From the NCBI GenBank assembly GCA_038502055.1, contig JAXRKN010000044.1, positions 3,816,001 through 3,880,000 of the forward strand: DNA of 64,000 bases. Reading direction: 5' to 3'. Origin of the DNA: Tanytarsus gracilentus. Taxonomy: Eukaryota > Arthropoda > Insecta > Diptera > Chironomidae. The notes below the pieces were generated by a model, which saw nothing but the letters and a program-made list of their open reading frames with translations, was not told the DNA's origin and did no database searches. Of this stretch, positions 12,209-24,667 are shown one piece after another. A program made the position numbers and the translations under genes. Positions within the stretch are counted from its first letter, which is position 1. Each line of letters opens with the position of its first letter.

Positions 12209-15200
12209 TTACCATGCTCAACGTATTTTTTAAATTTGAAAAAGCATAAATTTATGCTCAAAGCTTAAATTCGAGCATAAACTTTTCCAGCTTTTTATTT
12301 GAATTAAAATAATACGTTAGAGTTAAAAAGTTCAGGTTTAAAATAATAATTTTGATAGATAAAATTATGATTTTTAGCAATAATTCGACATTCGAAATTT
12401 ATATAATTCAAATTTATTTAATTTTTAACATCCAGAAAATTAAAAATTTTACAATAATTTAAATGACACTTGAGTTTACGATATGCATTACAAGTTACAA
12501 AAAACTGGCAAAAGGACTTCGAGTACTTCCACTCACAGCATGAGATCGTCCTTTTGCCTTCATGCTATTTTATGGAGTCCATCATAAAGAAATCTCTATG
12601 TATGAATGTATACAAGTTTTCTTTTTACCTTATAACACTTCATCAACGACCTATGTGATATAATAGAGTTAAGGTGAAAAATACTGAAAAGACAGGATGT
12701 TCCTTTTTATGCTCATTTCATGTTGGTGTTGGGCACATTTTTCTTTTGTAAGATTTTTTTATTCATTTTATAAAATAAATGTTCGAGTATTTTGATGATA
12801 AAAAGGAGAGTTCTGATTCTTGGTGATCTTTTGAGGCAATACAAATCTTCCCGACAATGATCGAGTCGAGTTGCTGCGATGAATATTTTTACCAAGCGGA
12901 TATTGAAGAAGTTCTCAATAGTCGCTTAATGAATAAATTTATGTATATTTTCTTTATTCTTTTCGTAACTTAAAGTTTCTCAGAAACTTTCCAGTAATTG
13001 CCTTATCAAGTATGGAACATTCGAAGAAATTACGTGTAAAAATTCCTCAAAGATTCGTTTCTTGAATTTCTAACAGTTTTTAAAAAGAACAAGAAATTCT
13101 AAGGAAAAAAACATCACGTACATTTCTATACATAATTCAAAATAAGAATTTTTAAAAACGCGAAAAGAAATTAAATTAGGTAAGATGAAGTGAGCGAGTA
13201 GATTGTTGTAGATTGGAATAATTTTAACAATTTAGAAACGGAAAAATTAAAAATTATTATGAAAAGTAATTTCTTATGGCTTCAATTACTTTTATGATGG
13301 AATTAATTTTTTTTAAAACAAAAAACTTATTGCTATGTGAAAAAGTTGCCACAGTTTCGATTTTTAGCAAAAATTTTATATAGTTTTAAATATCAATTTT
13401 AATTTTTCTTCTCAAAATTGCAATTGCGTAAAACATAAACTTTTTACTTTCTCATTAAAGTCCCATAAGAAATTTTTCCAGACCATTTAAATAAAACTAA
13501 AAATTACATACTGCAATCGCAATTCTAAATTTCCTCTCGAGAAATGTAAACATTCAAGAAAGAAATATATCAGGAAGTAGAATAGTCATATTATAAAACT
13601 TGGGTCTTAAGTAACACAATATTACAAAATTCATTTTTTTTCTGCACAAAATATTTCGTAATAGCATCGCGTTTACTCTTTCCCTCTCTCTCTAATACAC
13701 TCTCCTCGCGAGAAGAAAAAAAATGATCGCACTAAAAAATGTTTGATCAATCACACTAACCTAGTTATGAAGGAAAAAGCACTCTCCTCTCTTTTTTTTG
13801 CAGTAATAAAGCTGCGGTGATTATGCAACGAGACAGTTGTGTGAAATAGCATCGTCACAATTAAACTCATGAAATAATACTCGTGATGAAACAGCGTTCC
13901 ATAATTTTTGAAGAAGTTGCATTGAATGATTTTTTTTTTTCAAAGAGAAGGAGGGAGCGAGAGAAAGAGTGAGAGAAATGCACATACAACTAAAAGTATT
14001 ACATAGAAGAAAAAAAATTGTGCCACTAAATGCGGAAAGGATTGATTGCATGTACAGTCTCAGCTATAGCGATCATAAAGCGTGCGCCATCCACTTTTGA
14101 CTAATATTTTTCTGCTCACATATTACTTGAAAATACTCCCCGAAATGTTACGTGAAAAAAAAGAGTAAGTGAGGTGAAAGTTTTTCGCCGACTAAAACTG
14201 TGCCACAATCCAATAAACACATAATACTTTTCATGTTTGGGTAGTATGAGCAAATATCTTGACACAGATAAACGAATTGGAAAGAAGAAAAATGAAAATT
14301 ATGCAATTTTTATTACAAGTAATGTCGTCATGCAAAGTTACTCTCTCTCTCTCTATTCTGTGGCGGTTTGAGATATATGAGACGAGCGACATTTATATGT
14401 GTAATGAATTTTTGTGATTTAATTGATTACGCTGGAATTTTTTTCTATTTTCCTTGATTAGCTGAATTGATGTCACTTGACCTCATGCGATCTCTTTAAG
14501 AACATACGCAACTTCACTTTTTCTCTTTCCTAACGCTTTTTTTCATCTTTACACAACGAGAGCGATCTTCTTTTATGTTCTGTACAAAAAAAGGACGAAG
14601 GAGGATGAAAAGGAAAGAAGAAAAAATATTTATCCGTTCCCACGCTCTAAATCTTGATGCACGTTTTTTTCTACCATAAGTGCTCAAGAAAAAGGAAACT
14701 CAATTCGTCCTTACATTGCGTAAGGCGTGTATTGAACTCGAGATACTTCTTAAGTGCACATATGTGCATGACTGAAATTCATTAAGTTTTCATAAAAAAA
14801 ATTTGTTCATGTTAAAAAAAATTAATGAGTAAAAAAATTTTTTTTAACGGAAATAATATTTTTGAATTTTAAGAAAAAAAATTTTTTATATACTTCTTTA
14901 TTTAAAATTTAAAGGACAAAAATATTTAAAAAATCATGGTATATAAAGTTTTATATACTTTGCATGCCTCTGTTCAAATATTTATTTATATATTATGTAA
15001 AAATAATTAAAATATATAAATATTTATGCAATTTATTTAGTTTTATTTATGTTAAAAATTATTATTAACTGTTAAAAGGTAAATTTTGTTATATACTTCA
15101 AACTTTATCCTGTATTTACCTTTCTCGCTTGTATAAATATATAAAATCAACACGTTTATGTACCTCATTCGAAAATGTTCATCAATAATTCAGAATTTAA

Positions 15201-18200
15201 CAAGAAATTTTATTTTAAAAATGAAAAAAAAATATCTCGCAAAGACATTTGCAAAACTTCCCTCCCTTTTGAATCGAGCACGGCAAATTCAAGCAGAAAT
15301 AATTTCTATCAACGAAAAAATTACATCAACCTTCCTTTCACGTCGGTTTAGGTAAAAAATCCACAGGTTTAAAATATCTGTGAAAGAAAAAGAAAAAAGA
15401 TTTAATATAATGAAGCCATAGAGTGAGTTTTTAAAGGAAATGGTGGTCTCCATAACATCACATATGGACCTCCGAGTGAATGAATCGCAAAACCCGAAAA
15501 ATGATGCACCGAATTTTCATGCCATATTTCAGAAGCTATTCATCAGAATTAAATCAATTGTTCTCAGTTATTCAAGGGGATTTGTAGATAGTATGTACAC
15601 TTGGTGAGAATAACAATTACAACATCACCCTACCGCTAGTTCCTGTTTAGAGAGGAGAGAGGCGATGCGAAATGACGACATAAGTTGATCTATACAGTGT
15701 GTGTACATTTAAAAAATCATAGACATATCCCTTCGATAACTGCAAACACTTGTGCATTTTTGGCAGGGCTATAAAATAAATTACAATTACGTTACATAAC
15801 GATGAGGGTTAGCTTGCTGTAGATATATGTTGTGTTTTTTCTGTGTCAACTGAACAAGTGAAATTTTCAGCTTTAAATGTTTTTTCAACTGAGTTCAGAC
15901 GAAAAATGAAATGTTTTTCTAATGTTAAGAATTTCGGCTTAGGAGAAGATGAAGAAAGAGCTAAAAAATCAACAGGTATTTTCAGCATACTAATGAAACG
16001 AACTTCAACATGAGAGGTGTAGAAGAAAGGTTAATGAACTAAAGATAGATCCAAAATTTACATTGTCTCATTAAACCATAGAAATTGATTCTAACCCGTT
16101 CATGGCGACTTTAAACTATTTTCTCACTTGTTTATTTTATCTTGCTCGAAGGATGTGCATTAAAAAACATATAAAATTCCATAATTTAGTTTTTGAGGTT
16201 TCTTTCGAGTCTCCGCTTTATTTTATATTTTTGAGAGACCATGTTTTGCACGATATTCTTGACATTCGATACCACATGGTGGTACCTCTACTTTATACAT
16301 ATATTTAAAACAGTTTTTTAAGGACCAGATGACATAGATCTGTCCTTTGAGCTCAATGCATAAACGAGATTCCACATTTTTAGCATTTTGATGAGAAATT
16401 TGAAATTTTTTTTGTGACATTTTGTCCGCATGTGCGGAAATATGATTTTTAAATTAATTTTTTTATTTTCTTTAAAAATTATGATCACATCTTAATTTAA
16501 ATGATGTTTTTCTAAAAAATGGATTCAAAGGTCATATAAATTTATGAAGGTACATAACCATGAAGGTCTCAACCCCATTTTTTTATCCTTTATTAATTGG
16601 TCACTAATTTCAAGGAATTTCTCTCTTATATGCTGTATTTATCTTTTTTATGATCCTTAGCATAATTTGAAGCTTAACCAACTTGAAAAAGATTTATCAA
16701 CGTTTAGGTCTTAAAGACCTTTGATGGTTAACAAATATTAATGTCTTCAAACCTAACCTTAAACCTTACTTTAAAATTTATTTATCTATTTAACATTTTA
16801 GTAAAAACCTCAAATGTTAAATTTAAAAAAATCACTTTCTAAAAAAGCCTGCAAAAAAAAATATTTATGAAACATGAATGCGCTAGAATCCATATCATAA
16901 TAAAGTGATCATCACTTCATGTGGCGTACCATTTTTCGAGATATGGTTTCTGTTATTTGATATTTTACTCGGCTGCTAAGAATTTTTTACGCATCATAAG
17001 TATTTTGTGTATGTCTTTAATGCAAGATTCCATGAGGTTTTTTTTCTGAAAAGGAAGTATTCGTGGATGAGTTCGATCTGCAAACACTTAAAATTCTTTA
17101 CTATCAAACCGGTTCAAAATTCTACATCATGATTATGTGTTTATGAAGTGTTTTAAAGCAGAATTAATTTTCATCCTATGTAGTCGCTCTTAAATAAAAC
17201 TAAACACTATCATGTCCATGCGTCACTGTAAGTTTTATAATTTACTCATGATTAATATCATTTTTTTTAAATATAATTTTCGGAAATTCCAGTTAAAACT
17301 TTTTTACATAAAATATTTGATAAAAAAAATAATTATTTATCGACATTTTTAAATGCGCTCTCCTAAAAACCTTTAGAACAAGTTTTAAAGGAAAGAAAAA
17401 ATATAAAACAGAGAAGAACGAAATTAAACAAAAGGAAGTGAGATCGGATTCCGCATGTTGTTAGCTTTATAGATGGTGACCATCTTTTTGAAGATTTTCC
17501 TTACATCTCCGTTCTCTCGATAGATCGAGTTTGATAGTCACCAGAGTAAGAAGAACACGCAACAGTAAGTCAGATGCACTAATACTTAAAATAATTCACC
17601 GACACCAGCATCGAGTCTCGGTGTATTTATCACCCTAACTTTCGTACTTGCCAAGCTTTGAGTGAAAAAGTTATATGTTGTCTATTTAATAAAACTCGCA
17701 CACATCCACACCAAATATGCCGACTCGAGCAATATCGAAAGCCTCGGGTGCAGCGTTTGAGTTCATTCAGATTTCAATGCTCATTCGGAAAAGAAATGTT
17801 AAACGAAAAAGTCATAATTTCATGAAGTTCGGTTTTTCGGTTCATTTAAATTTTAAAGTTTTCTACAGTTAATTTTTTTTAATTGCCAACGAGAGAAGAA
17901 ATCCAATTCAATTTTTAATCTTATCATTTAAGATATAATTGTAGGGATTTTAGTTCTAAAATAAATAAGAAAAAAAAAGTTTTGTGCTCTTTTCCCAATT
18001 TTTATGAATTTTTTTTCTAAAAATAAAATTCACGGCAATCAGCGCTAATTGATAAATGAGAAAAATGGATATATAAACAAAATAAAAAGAGATTAAAAAT
18101 ATAAGGAGGAACATTTGAAGTGATAAAAAATTATATTAAGTGATACCTCATGAGGAGAGTTTAAAAAAAGAATCGGAAACAAGTGCATGATCTTTAATAA

Positions 18201-21200
18201 ATAAAAAAATAATCTGTGATTGAAAGGAATACACTTTGCGGACTGGAAATTGGAACAATTAATTTGCGGAAGGATTGCCAAGTATGTAGGAAAAATAAAG
18301 CGTATAGTTATTAGAAAAGAATATATTCAATAAAAATTTCTAGCTTGCGAATTCATTATAAATTCTAATAAAAGCTAAACTCCCACTTCCGCGTTTGAGT
18401 TACAAGACAGTCGTCAGCAGCTCAATTCCCGTTTCTACACACATATAAAGCATACTAATGCACATCGTAATTGCTCTAAGCTTTACCGAGCAAACGAAAA
18501 TCTGATCAGGAAATGTTTTTAATTAAAATCTTTATGAGCACATGATGAATTTAGCATCCACTCTCTCACCTCAAAAAAAAGAATGCCTTTTTATAAATAT
18601 ATATCGTAAAAAAAGAAAAGAAGAATTTTTCATGACGGACATTTAGGATGAGAATTATTAACAAAATATTTCAAGAATGAGGCGCAGGTACGAATTACTT
18701 AGGATCTCGAAAACAATACCCTCATATACTTGAAAGGAACATGAATCTGAAAAGGATACTCCTTTTTTCTGGAGATGTATAATAAACTAATAATTCTTCA
18801 CTTGCACCTTTGTTTTCATTCGCTCTTAAGCTGAGGCATTAGAACTTTCCGAGGAAATTTGGAGCATGAGCAACTTGAGGTTCATTATTGCACCTAGCTG
18901 TAATTTGACGGTTATTTTTTTAAATACTTAAAACTTTGAGTATTTTTAAATACTCGATGATCTTTTGAGTAAATATTATTTAAAAATTCATAGAACTGAA
19001 ACTTAATTGATTTGTTCTAAATTAGCTTAAATTGATTTTTTTTTATGAGAAATTTTATTAGAGCTTATATAAAAAAATATATTTGAAAGCATATAAAGAA
19101 AAATTATATAATTTTTAAAGGGCAGACTTTTTATGTACTTGACATTTCTAACCTTAGATATACAAAATTTATTAATTTATATTTTCTACACCTTAATTAA
19201 ATGAAACTTATTCAATAAATCCTTTACATATGTTTTTTTCAATTTATTATATAATTCGCAATTGTTTTATGAGTCAAATGTTTTTTTTGTCAAAATGTTT
19301 TTGCAACTAGATAAAGAATCATTTCTCTAGAAATTTTTACATAATCTTTCTTCGAGTGGTATCACTGTATATAATGATCGCTGCCACTCATCAATGTATG
19401 TAGACTTTTAAAAAAACAACACCTCTACAAGAACATGGAGAAGAAAGAACATCAAAAGCAAATGATGTATAAAAACACGTTAAATTATCTTTTTTTTCTC
19501 TTATATGATGCTGAGAAATTTTCTGTGATTATAAGACTTCCGTTTGTTTCTCTTTCTCTCTCTCGCTCGCATAACGAACGAATGATGTGAGCAAAGAAGA
19601 TATAAAAAAACTAAATATTAGGTAGACATTTTGTATATATAGTTTCAATAGAAGAAAAAGGTCGTCGAAATGTCTTCTTAAGAATTCAACTATGATTCAG
19701 GTACACGAAAGCTCTATAATGAATCTCAACTAGAACGCCAAAAATGCGCTGTCCTCAATTTATAAAAAAAATAGAAATTATATCATGACGCCTTACGCGA
19801 AATTGTGTTATCTATTATAGTGGTATTTTTACTCTTATCTTCTTGACGTCAGACAATCATTTTTTTATCAATTTTTCATTACGGTTTTGATTTCGTTCTA
19901 TTTTAGTTGGCTCCGAACTTATTTATATGGGTGAACTGAGTTGCGCGTGTAATGAATAGTTTACATCATAACACATAAATAATGACTTCTTGTACGCCGT
20001 TGAGCTCCAAAATTTATATATCTCTTCCTGATGTAAAATCTAACAATCGAAAAAGAGAAAAAACCTGTTTTTGGGAAAAAGAAACTAAAGAGAGAGAATA
20101 TAGATGCTGTAATAATGCGTGATAACTTTCAAATACTTCCATTTTCATAGACTACTTGTTCTAGCCTTGAAGAGTCATTCACCTCACGAAATTAAACAAA
20201 ATAATTTTTTAGTCATATCGATAATGTCGAGGAAATATTTATGCTGATTTTTAAAGACTTGATTCTTGGAATTCTAACAAATATTTAACACCTCACCGAA
20301 TATGAAATTCTTTTATGAGTTAGAAAAGATTTAAGAAAGGGTAAAATATCATTTTTAAATTAAAACACTAAAAAAATCACTTCAATTAAATTAATTTAAA
20401 TCCCCTAAATTTTTTTGTTTAAATCCAGGAAATCCAAAAAAAAAATTTACCCCTTTTAAAAGTGACCAGTTTACTTTTCAAAATCGACATTATTTACAAA
20501 CATGATAAAAATTTATCAAAAATCAAACAAAAAAGATAAAAATCGGATCCTCGCACAAAATTCGACGTGCGAGCGCAAAATAAAAAGTTGAATGCAAAAA
20601 TCCGTCTAGCGGTGTGTTAATATTCAATCTATTTGAAGCACATTCATTTCCTGGATTCACACTCAACGGATGCTAACTATCAATATGTAGTTTTTATCTA
20701 TTGACAGACAGCGGTTTTAAGCGAGTAATATAATAAAAATTATTCACATTTTTATCGCATATTTTTAGAACATTTTTCAAACATTCTCAGCTCGAAATTA
20801 TAAAAAAAAACTCATAAGTGCATTATTTACAATTTCTTCAGCAATTGCATTTTCGTAGTCATCAAAAAAAAATGTTTTTTTAAAAAACTTTTCTTCAAGA
20901 ATAGAATTCTCAGTTTTCTTCTTTACATGACGTACATACATTATAATTTAAAGAAGTATCTTCGACTGTGTGCGTGGCGCGAAACGAAGCAAAAAAAAAA
21001 GAAAAATACAAAAGCGGAAATAAGTTATTTTGCAATTGACCTCGCTAAGTTTTTAAACGAAAAGAACATTTTCTTATTCCTACTTTGTGCTTATTGGCAT
21101 AGTGTAATTTTACTAACGCTCGGGGCGACTCTTATGTGTAAGAAGAAACTAATACATCGCATACCATGGAAATGAACAAATTGGAGGCGATGTATTGGGT

Positions 21201-21802
21201 CTCTTTTTTCTCTTTATTTCGTGTGTGTGAATAAAATATTACGTGTATGATCATTGCATGTAGAATATACTCATTAAACGCAAGAAGAAGACAGAGTATG
21301 CGGAAATTCCAGAATTGATTAAGACTTCCTCTCGCTCCCACCTAATACAGACTCGCTTTTATGCAGTTAATACACTCAACTTCGTGCCGTTCTCACGTTG
21401 AGATTTCTTTACATAATTTTTTAACTTAGGAATTTTTATGAAGCGTCTCCAGAAAAAAAATATGGTTGGATGCTTCCCATTAAAAATCAATTATATATTT
21501 TTTTCGAAATGTCTCTTAATTTTTTAAAACATTTTTCTTCCGAAAATCACTAAAATATCTTTTTAAGCACGAAGTTTGATCAAAAATTAGCGGCTTGACA
21601 CTAATTTCCTGTCTAGTTCTTTAAAATTTAAAGAACCATAACTGTCATGATTTCTTGCGAACGTACATTTAAGCGTAATAACTCAGGTTTTACTTCCGGC
21701 TGTGCCTCGATCCGGAAAAAAAAATTATTCTTTTCTTCCGCTAGAAACACTTGAAACATTTTTTTTTTCTCATGCAAACTATTTTTATTTTTTATTTTAC
21801 AG
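12209..21802. other. 9.6 kb gene desert, probably holding the aop leader intron and enhancers
   Basis: No coding exon was recognised on either strand; the short open frames here look like random AT-rich frames. Landmarks are a (CT)n run at about 14341-14354, short perfect inverted repeats at 16270-16284 and 17471-17485, and a GC-richer hairpin at 20550-20573. The right edge (21802) is a splice acceptor immediately before the aop start codon, so at least part of this interval is a 5' UTR intron of aop. Position upstream of a developmental regulator suggests cis-regulatory DNA, but no binding-site cluster was verified. Confidence 0.6.
20550..20573. repeat. Short perfect hairpin upstream of aop
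   Basis: CTCGCAC (20550-20556) and its exact complement GTGCGAG (20567-20573) flank a 10-base loop. The stem is far richer in GC than its surroundings. It could be chance, or part of a 5' exon or promoter of aop. It is too short for a microRNA precursor. Confidence 0.35.
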
Positions 21803-21809
21803 AAATATA

Positions 21810-23924
21810 ATGAAACTTCTACCGATTCCGTTGTCTCCTTTGGGCGCACCTCCAATGGGAATGTGGAACACAGATCTGCTCTGGCGATATCCGTCTGCAC
21901 CGCCGAGTCCATTGGCTGATTTGAAAACTCAATTGCCCTCACAGCTCTCTTCCGATCCTCGGATATGGGGCCGCGAAGAGGTTGTCATCTTTCTTCGATG
22001 GACTGAACACGAATTTGATCTTCCAAAATTTGAACTCGATCTTTTTCAAATGAACGGAAAAGCTTTGTGCTTGCTGACTAAAAATGATTTGGGTGAGAGA
22101 TGCCCGGGAGCTGGCGATATCATTCACAATGTCCTTCAGTTGCTGATACGCGATGCTCAACTCATTCATCGTCACTTACCGAGCAGTCCTGTGACTCCAA
22201 CGAATCGCTATCCCCTCTCGCCTCACAGCCATCCACCGACACCCAATTGGAGTTCACTGGCGCCACCAGAAAATCCATTTTATGCGAGCCACTTGCAGCA
22301 TTTCTTGGCAACAAACTCGGTGACACTCAGTCCCGCTCCATCGACCGATTCTCAAGCCGGAAGTCCACCAGGCCAACAGGCCGAAACTTCATCAGCCACT
22401 TTATATCAAGTGAGCTGCTCAAATGATAACTCAAAAGCGAGTGACAGCAGTGAGACACGTGCGAGTAGTTCGAGTGGATGTGGATCGTCGAGACAGCCGA
22501 GCACAAGTTCAGGCGGAAGCAATCACAGTGATTCGGAAGAGGAAATTTCGCGAGGATCTAAGCACAAAATTCCAAAGCTTCTTCCGCCGCCATTGCACTA
22601 CAAATCGCACTCATACTCATCTAATTTAAATCAGCAAAATCACAGCCCACCACTGACGCCTGGCAACGGCTCCGCGAGCAAGGAAACGACGCCACTATTT
22701 CAATCAAACGAATATAAGCAAAACATCTTCTTTAATGGCAACGCTGAAAGTTTGAATAGTAATGCGAGCTCATCGAGCAGTGCGAGTCCATCGACGCCCA
22801 CAACTCCCGGATATCTGTCGGTAAAGAGGGAATTTTTTCCCGACACCCCAACCGAACCCAATACGAGTGAGTTTAATTTTTAATTATGCCATTAGTGAAA
22901 TATTTATTAATTATTTTTTTCTAAATTTCAAGACGGTCGTCTTCTTTGGGATTTCCTTCAACAATTGCTCAATGATCATCAACAGCGTTACAGCAATTAT
23001 ATCGCATGGAAATGTCGCGACACTGGTGTCTTTAAAATTGTCGATCCAGCGGGTCTCGCTAAAGTGAGCATAACTTTTATTCTTGCTTAATTTAATTATT
23101 CATTTAATTATGATTTTTTTTAGTTATGGGGAATTCAGAAAAATCATTTATCTATGAATTACGACAAAATGTCACGTGCTCTTCGATACTACTATCGAGT
23201 GAATATACTGAGAAAAGTACAAGGAGAAAGGCATTGTTACCAGTGAGTTTCCTTATCATTTGATTACTCAATTATCATTTTAAAAAATCCGTTAAATTTT
23301 TAAAAACAATTTCTTTAAAATTTTAATCTTAAACTTTTCCAGATTCCTCCGCAACCCAACCGAGTTAAAGAGCATCAAAAACATTTCACTTCTACGACAA
23401 TCAATCTCAAATGCCAATCAGCAACAGCACGCGTCGCAAACATCTGTCAGCAGTAACACCACCACTTCCTCTTTACAATCATCAGCGTCGGCTTTGGCAA
23501 GCTTATTGCCGCAAAGTGCTAATTTGCATCACTTGACCACTGCCTTGGCGAATGTTAGCAATTTAAAAGTCGAATATAAGGGAAGCAAAGAGGATGACGA
23601 CAAGCCAACTGACCTTTCAACATCAAACGGTTACTTTCCTAAAGCCGATTGTTATCCGTGAGTTGCATGAAAAATTCATAATTGTCTTTAAAAAAATATA
23701 TTTAAATTAGCTCTCTAAGCAGGTTGATTCGAAATACAAACGGACTCACGACAATTCAACTCCTCCAACATCATCATCAGGAAAGTTTAGCACAAAACTT
23801 ATCTCCATCATCATCTCCCACTTCATTATCTCCACCATTTCATCACTTACACGTGACTAAGCAAGAGACGAATCAGAGCGATGAAGACATGATGCCGACA
23901 GACTTGAGAAAGAGTTATGCATAA
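21810..23924 (+). CDS. aop: ETS-family repressor Yan / anterior open (ETV6/TEL type)
   Basis: Five exons join in phase: 21810-22866, 22933-23063, 23124-23242, 23343-23657 and 23723-23924, giving 607 aa. The N-terminus (MKLLPIPLSP..., with TDLLWRYP) resembles fly Yan. A Pointed/SAM domain spans about residues 48-118 (WGREEVVIFLRW, FQMNGKALCLLTKNDL). The ETS DNA-binding domain lies at about 353-440 (GRLLWDFLQQLL, AWKCRDTGVFKIVDP, MSRALRYYYR). Yan polymerises through its SAM domain and represses receptor-tyrosine-kinase target genes in the nucleus until ERK phosphorylation exports it. The first ERK-type site just after the SAM domain is visible (SSPVTP, about 125-130), and more S/TP sites follow. 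The linker is Ser-rich. A PTDLS motif (524-528) is a CtBP-type site. The ATG follows a splice acceptor at 21801-21802, so a non-coding 5' exon lies upstream. Confidence 0.95.
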
Positions 23925-24497
23925 GGCACCACCCTAAAATTAGTAAACGAAATTTATTTCGGAGTATATAAAATATAATTATGTATAAAATATGTGATAA
24001 GTAGCATAAAACCTATAAATTTTTGAGAATATCATATTTTCTTTTATCGCCTAGGAAATCATGCATTAGTTAGTAAGTTTTTTTTTTGATGAAGTAATTA
24101 TGTGCCAATTAGATTCTATCGCATAATTTTTTATACATATATAATTAAAGCTATTTTTAAAGTTTTTTTTTTCTTTTCCGAATTCAAAAGCAAATTTTTA
24201 GACTTTAGAAAATACCGTTAGGGATCAATCTCCCAATTTCTCCTTAGCTTTATATTTTTTTTCCTTTTTAAAATATCATAAGATATATTTGTGTTCTTTA
24301 ATTTTTAACAAAAATGTGCAACCTTAAAAATTTCACACTTCCCAAAACTTTAACAAATCGAATGCAGTCTTCCAAATCAACCTTCCAGGCATTCCTCTCA
24401 CTTTAATCGGCCAATTTTTACTACGTGATATATAAAAAATGAGAATTAAATGTTTCTTTGCAATAATTTACTTAAATGTATGTTAGATTTTTCTAAA

Positions 24498-24503
24498 AAT
24501 AAA
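24498..24503 (+). terminator. Candidate poly(A) signal of aop
   Basis: AATAAA lies 574 bp after the aop stop. The interval 23925-24497 is AT-rich 3' UTR without an open frame. This signal is only about 120 bp from the convergent Tip60 signal. Confidence 0.45.
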
Positions 24504-24625
24504 GCTTTCTTTTTCATACGATAATCATCTTTTTTTTAATCCTTTTTTTACAGTCGAGAAAAAAATTATTTCTGCGGGGAGAAAAGTTAAAACGACAGAA
24601 TTATGGTTTGATTATTAATTCTAAT

Positions 24626-24631
24626 TTTATT
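24626..24631 (-). terminator. Poly(A) signal of Tip60
   Basis: TTTATT on the plus strand (AATAAA on the minus strand) lies about 37 bp beyond the Tip60 stop codon. It predicts a very short 3' UTR. Confidence 0.5.
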
Positions 24632-24667
24632 GGCATTCAATTTGAGAATTTCATCGAAATATTTTTG

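Noticed and set aside
20927..21175. 82-codon plus-strand open frame with a hydrophobic segment upstream of aop
   Set aside because: Lys-rich, low-complexity, no recognisable domain, no signal peptide at the start and no splice partner. More likely part of a non-coding leader or chance.
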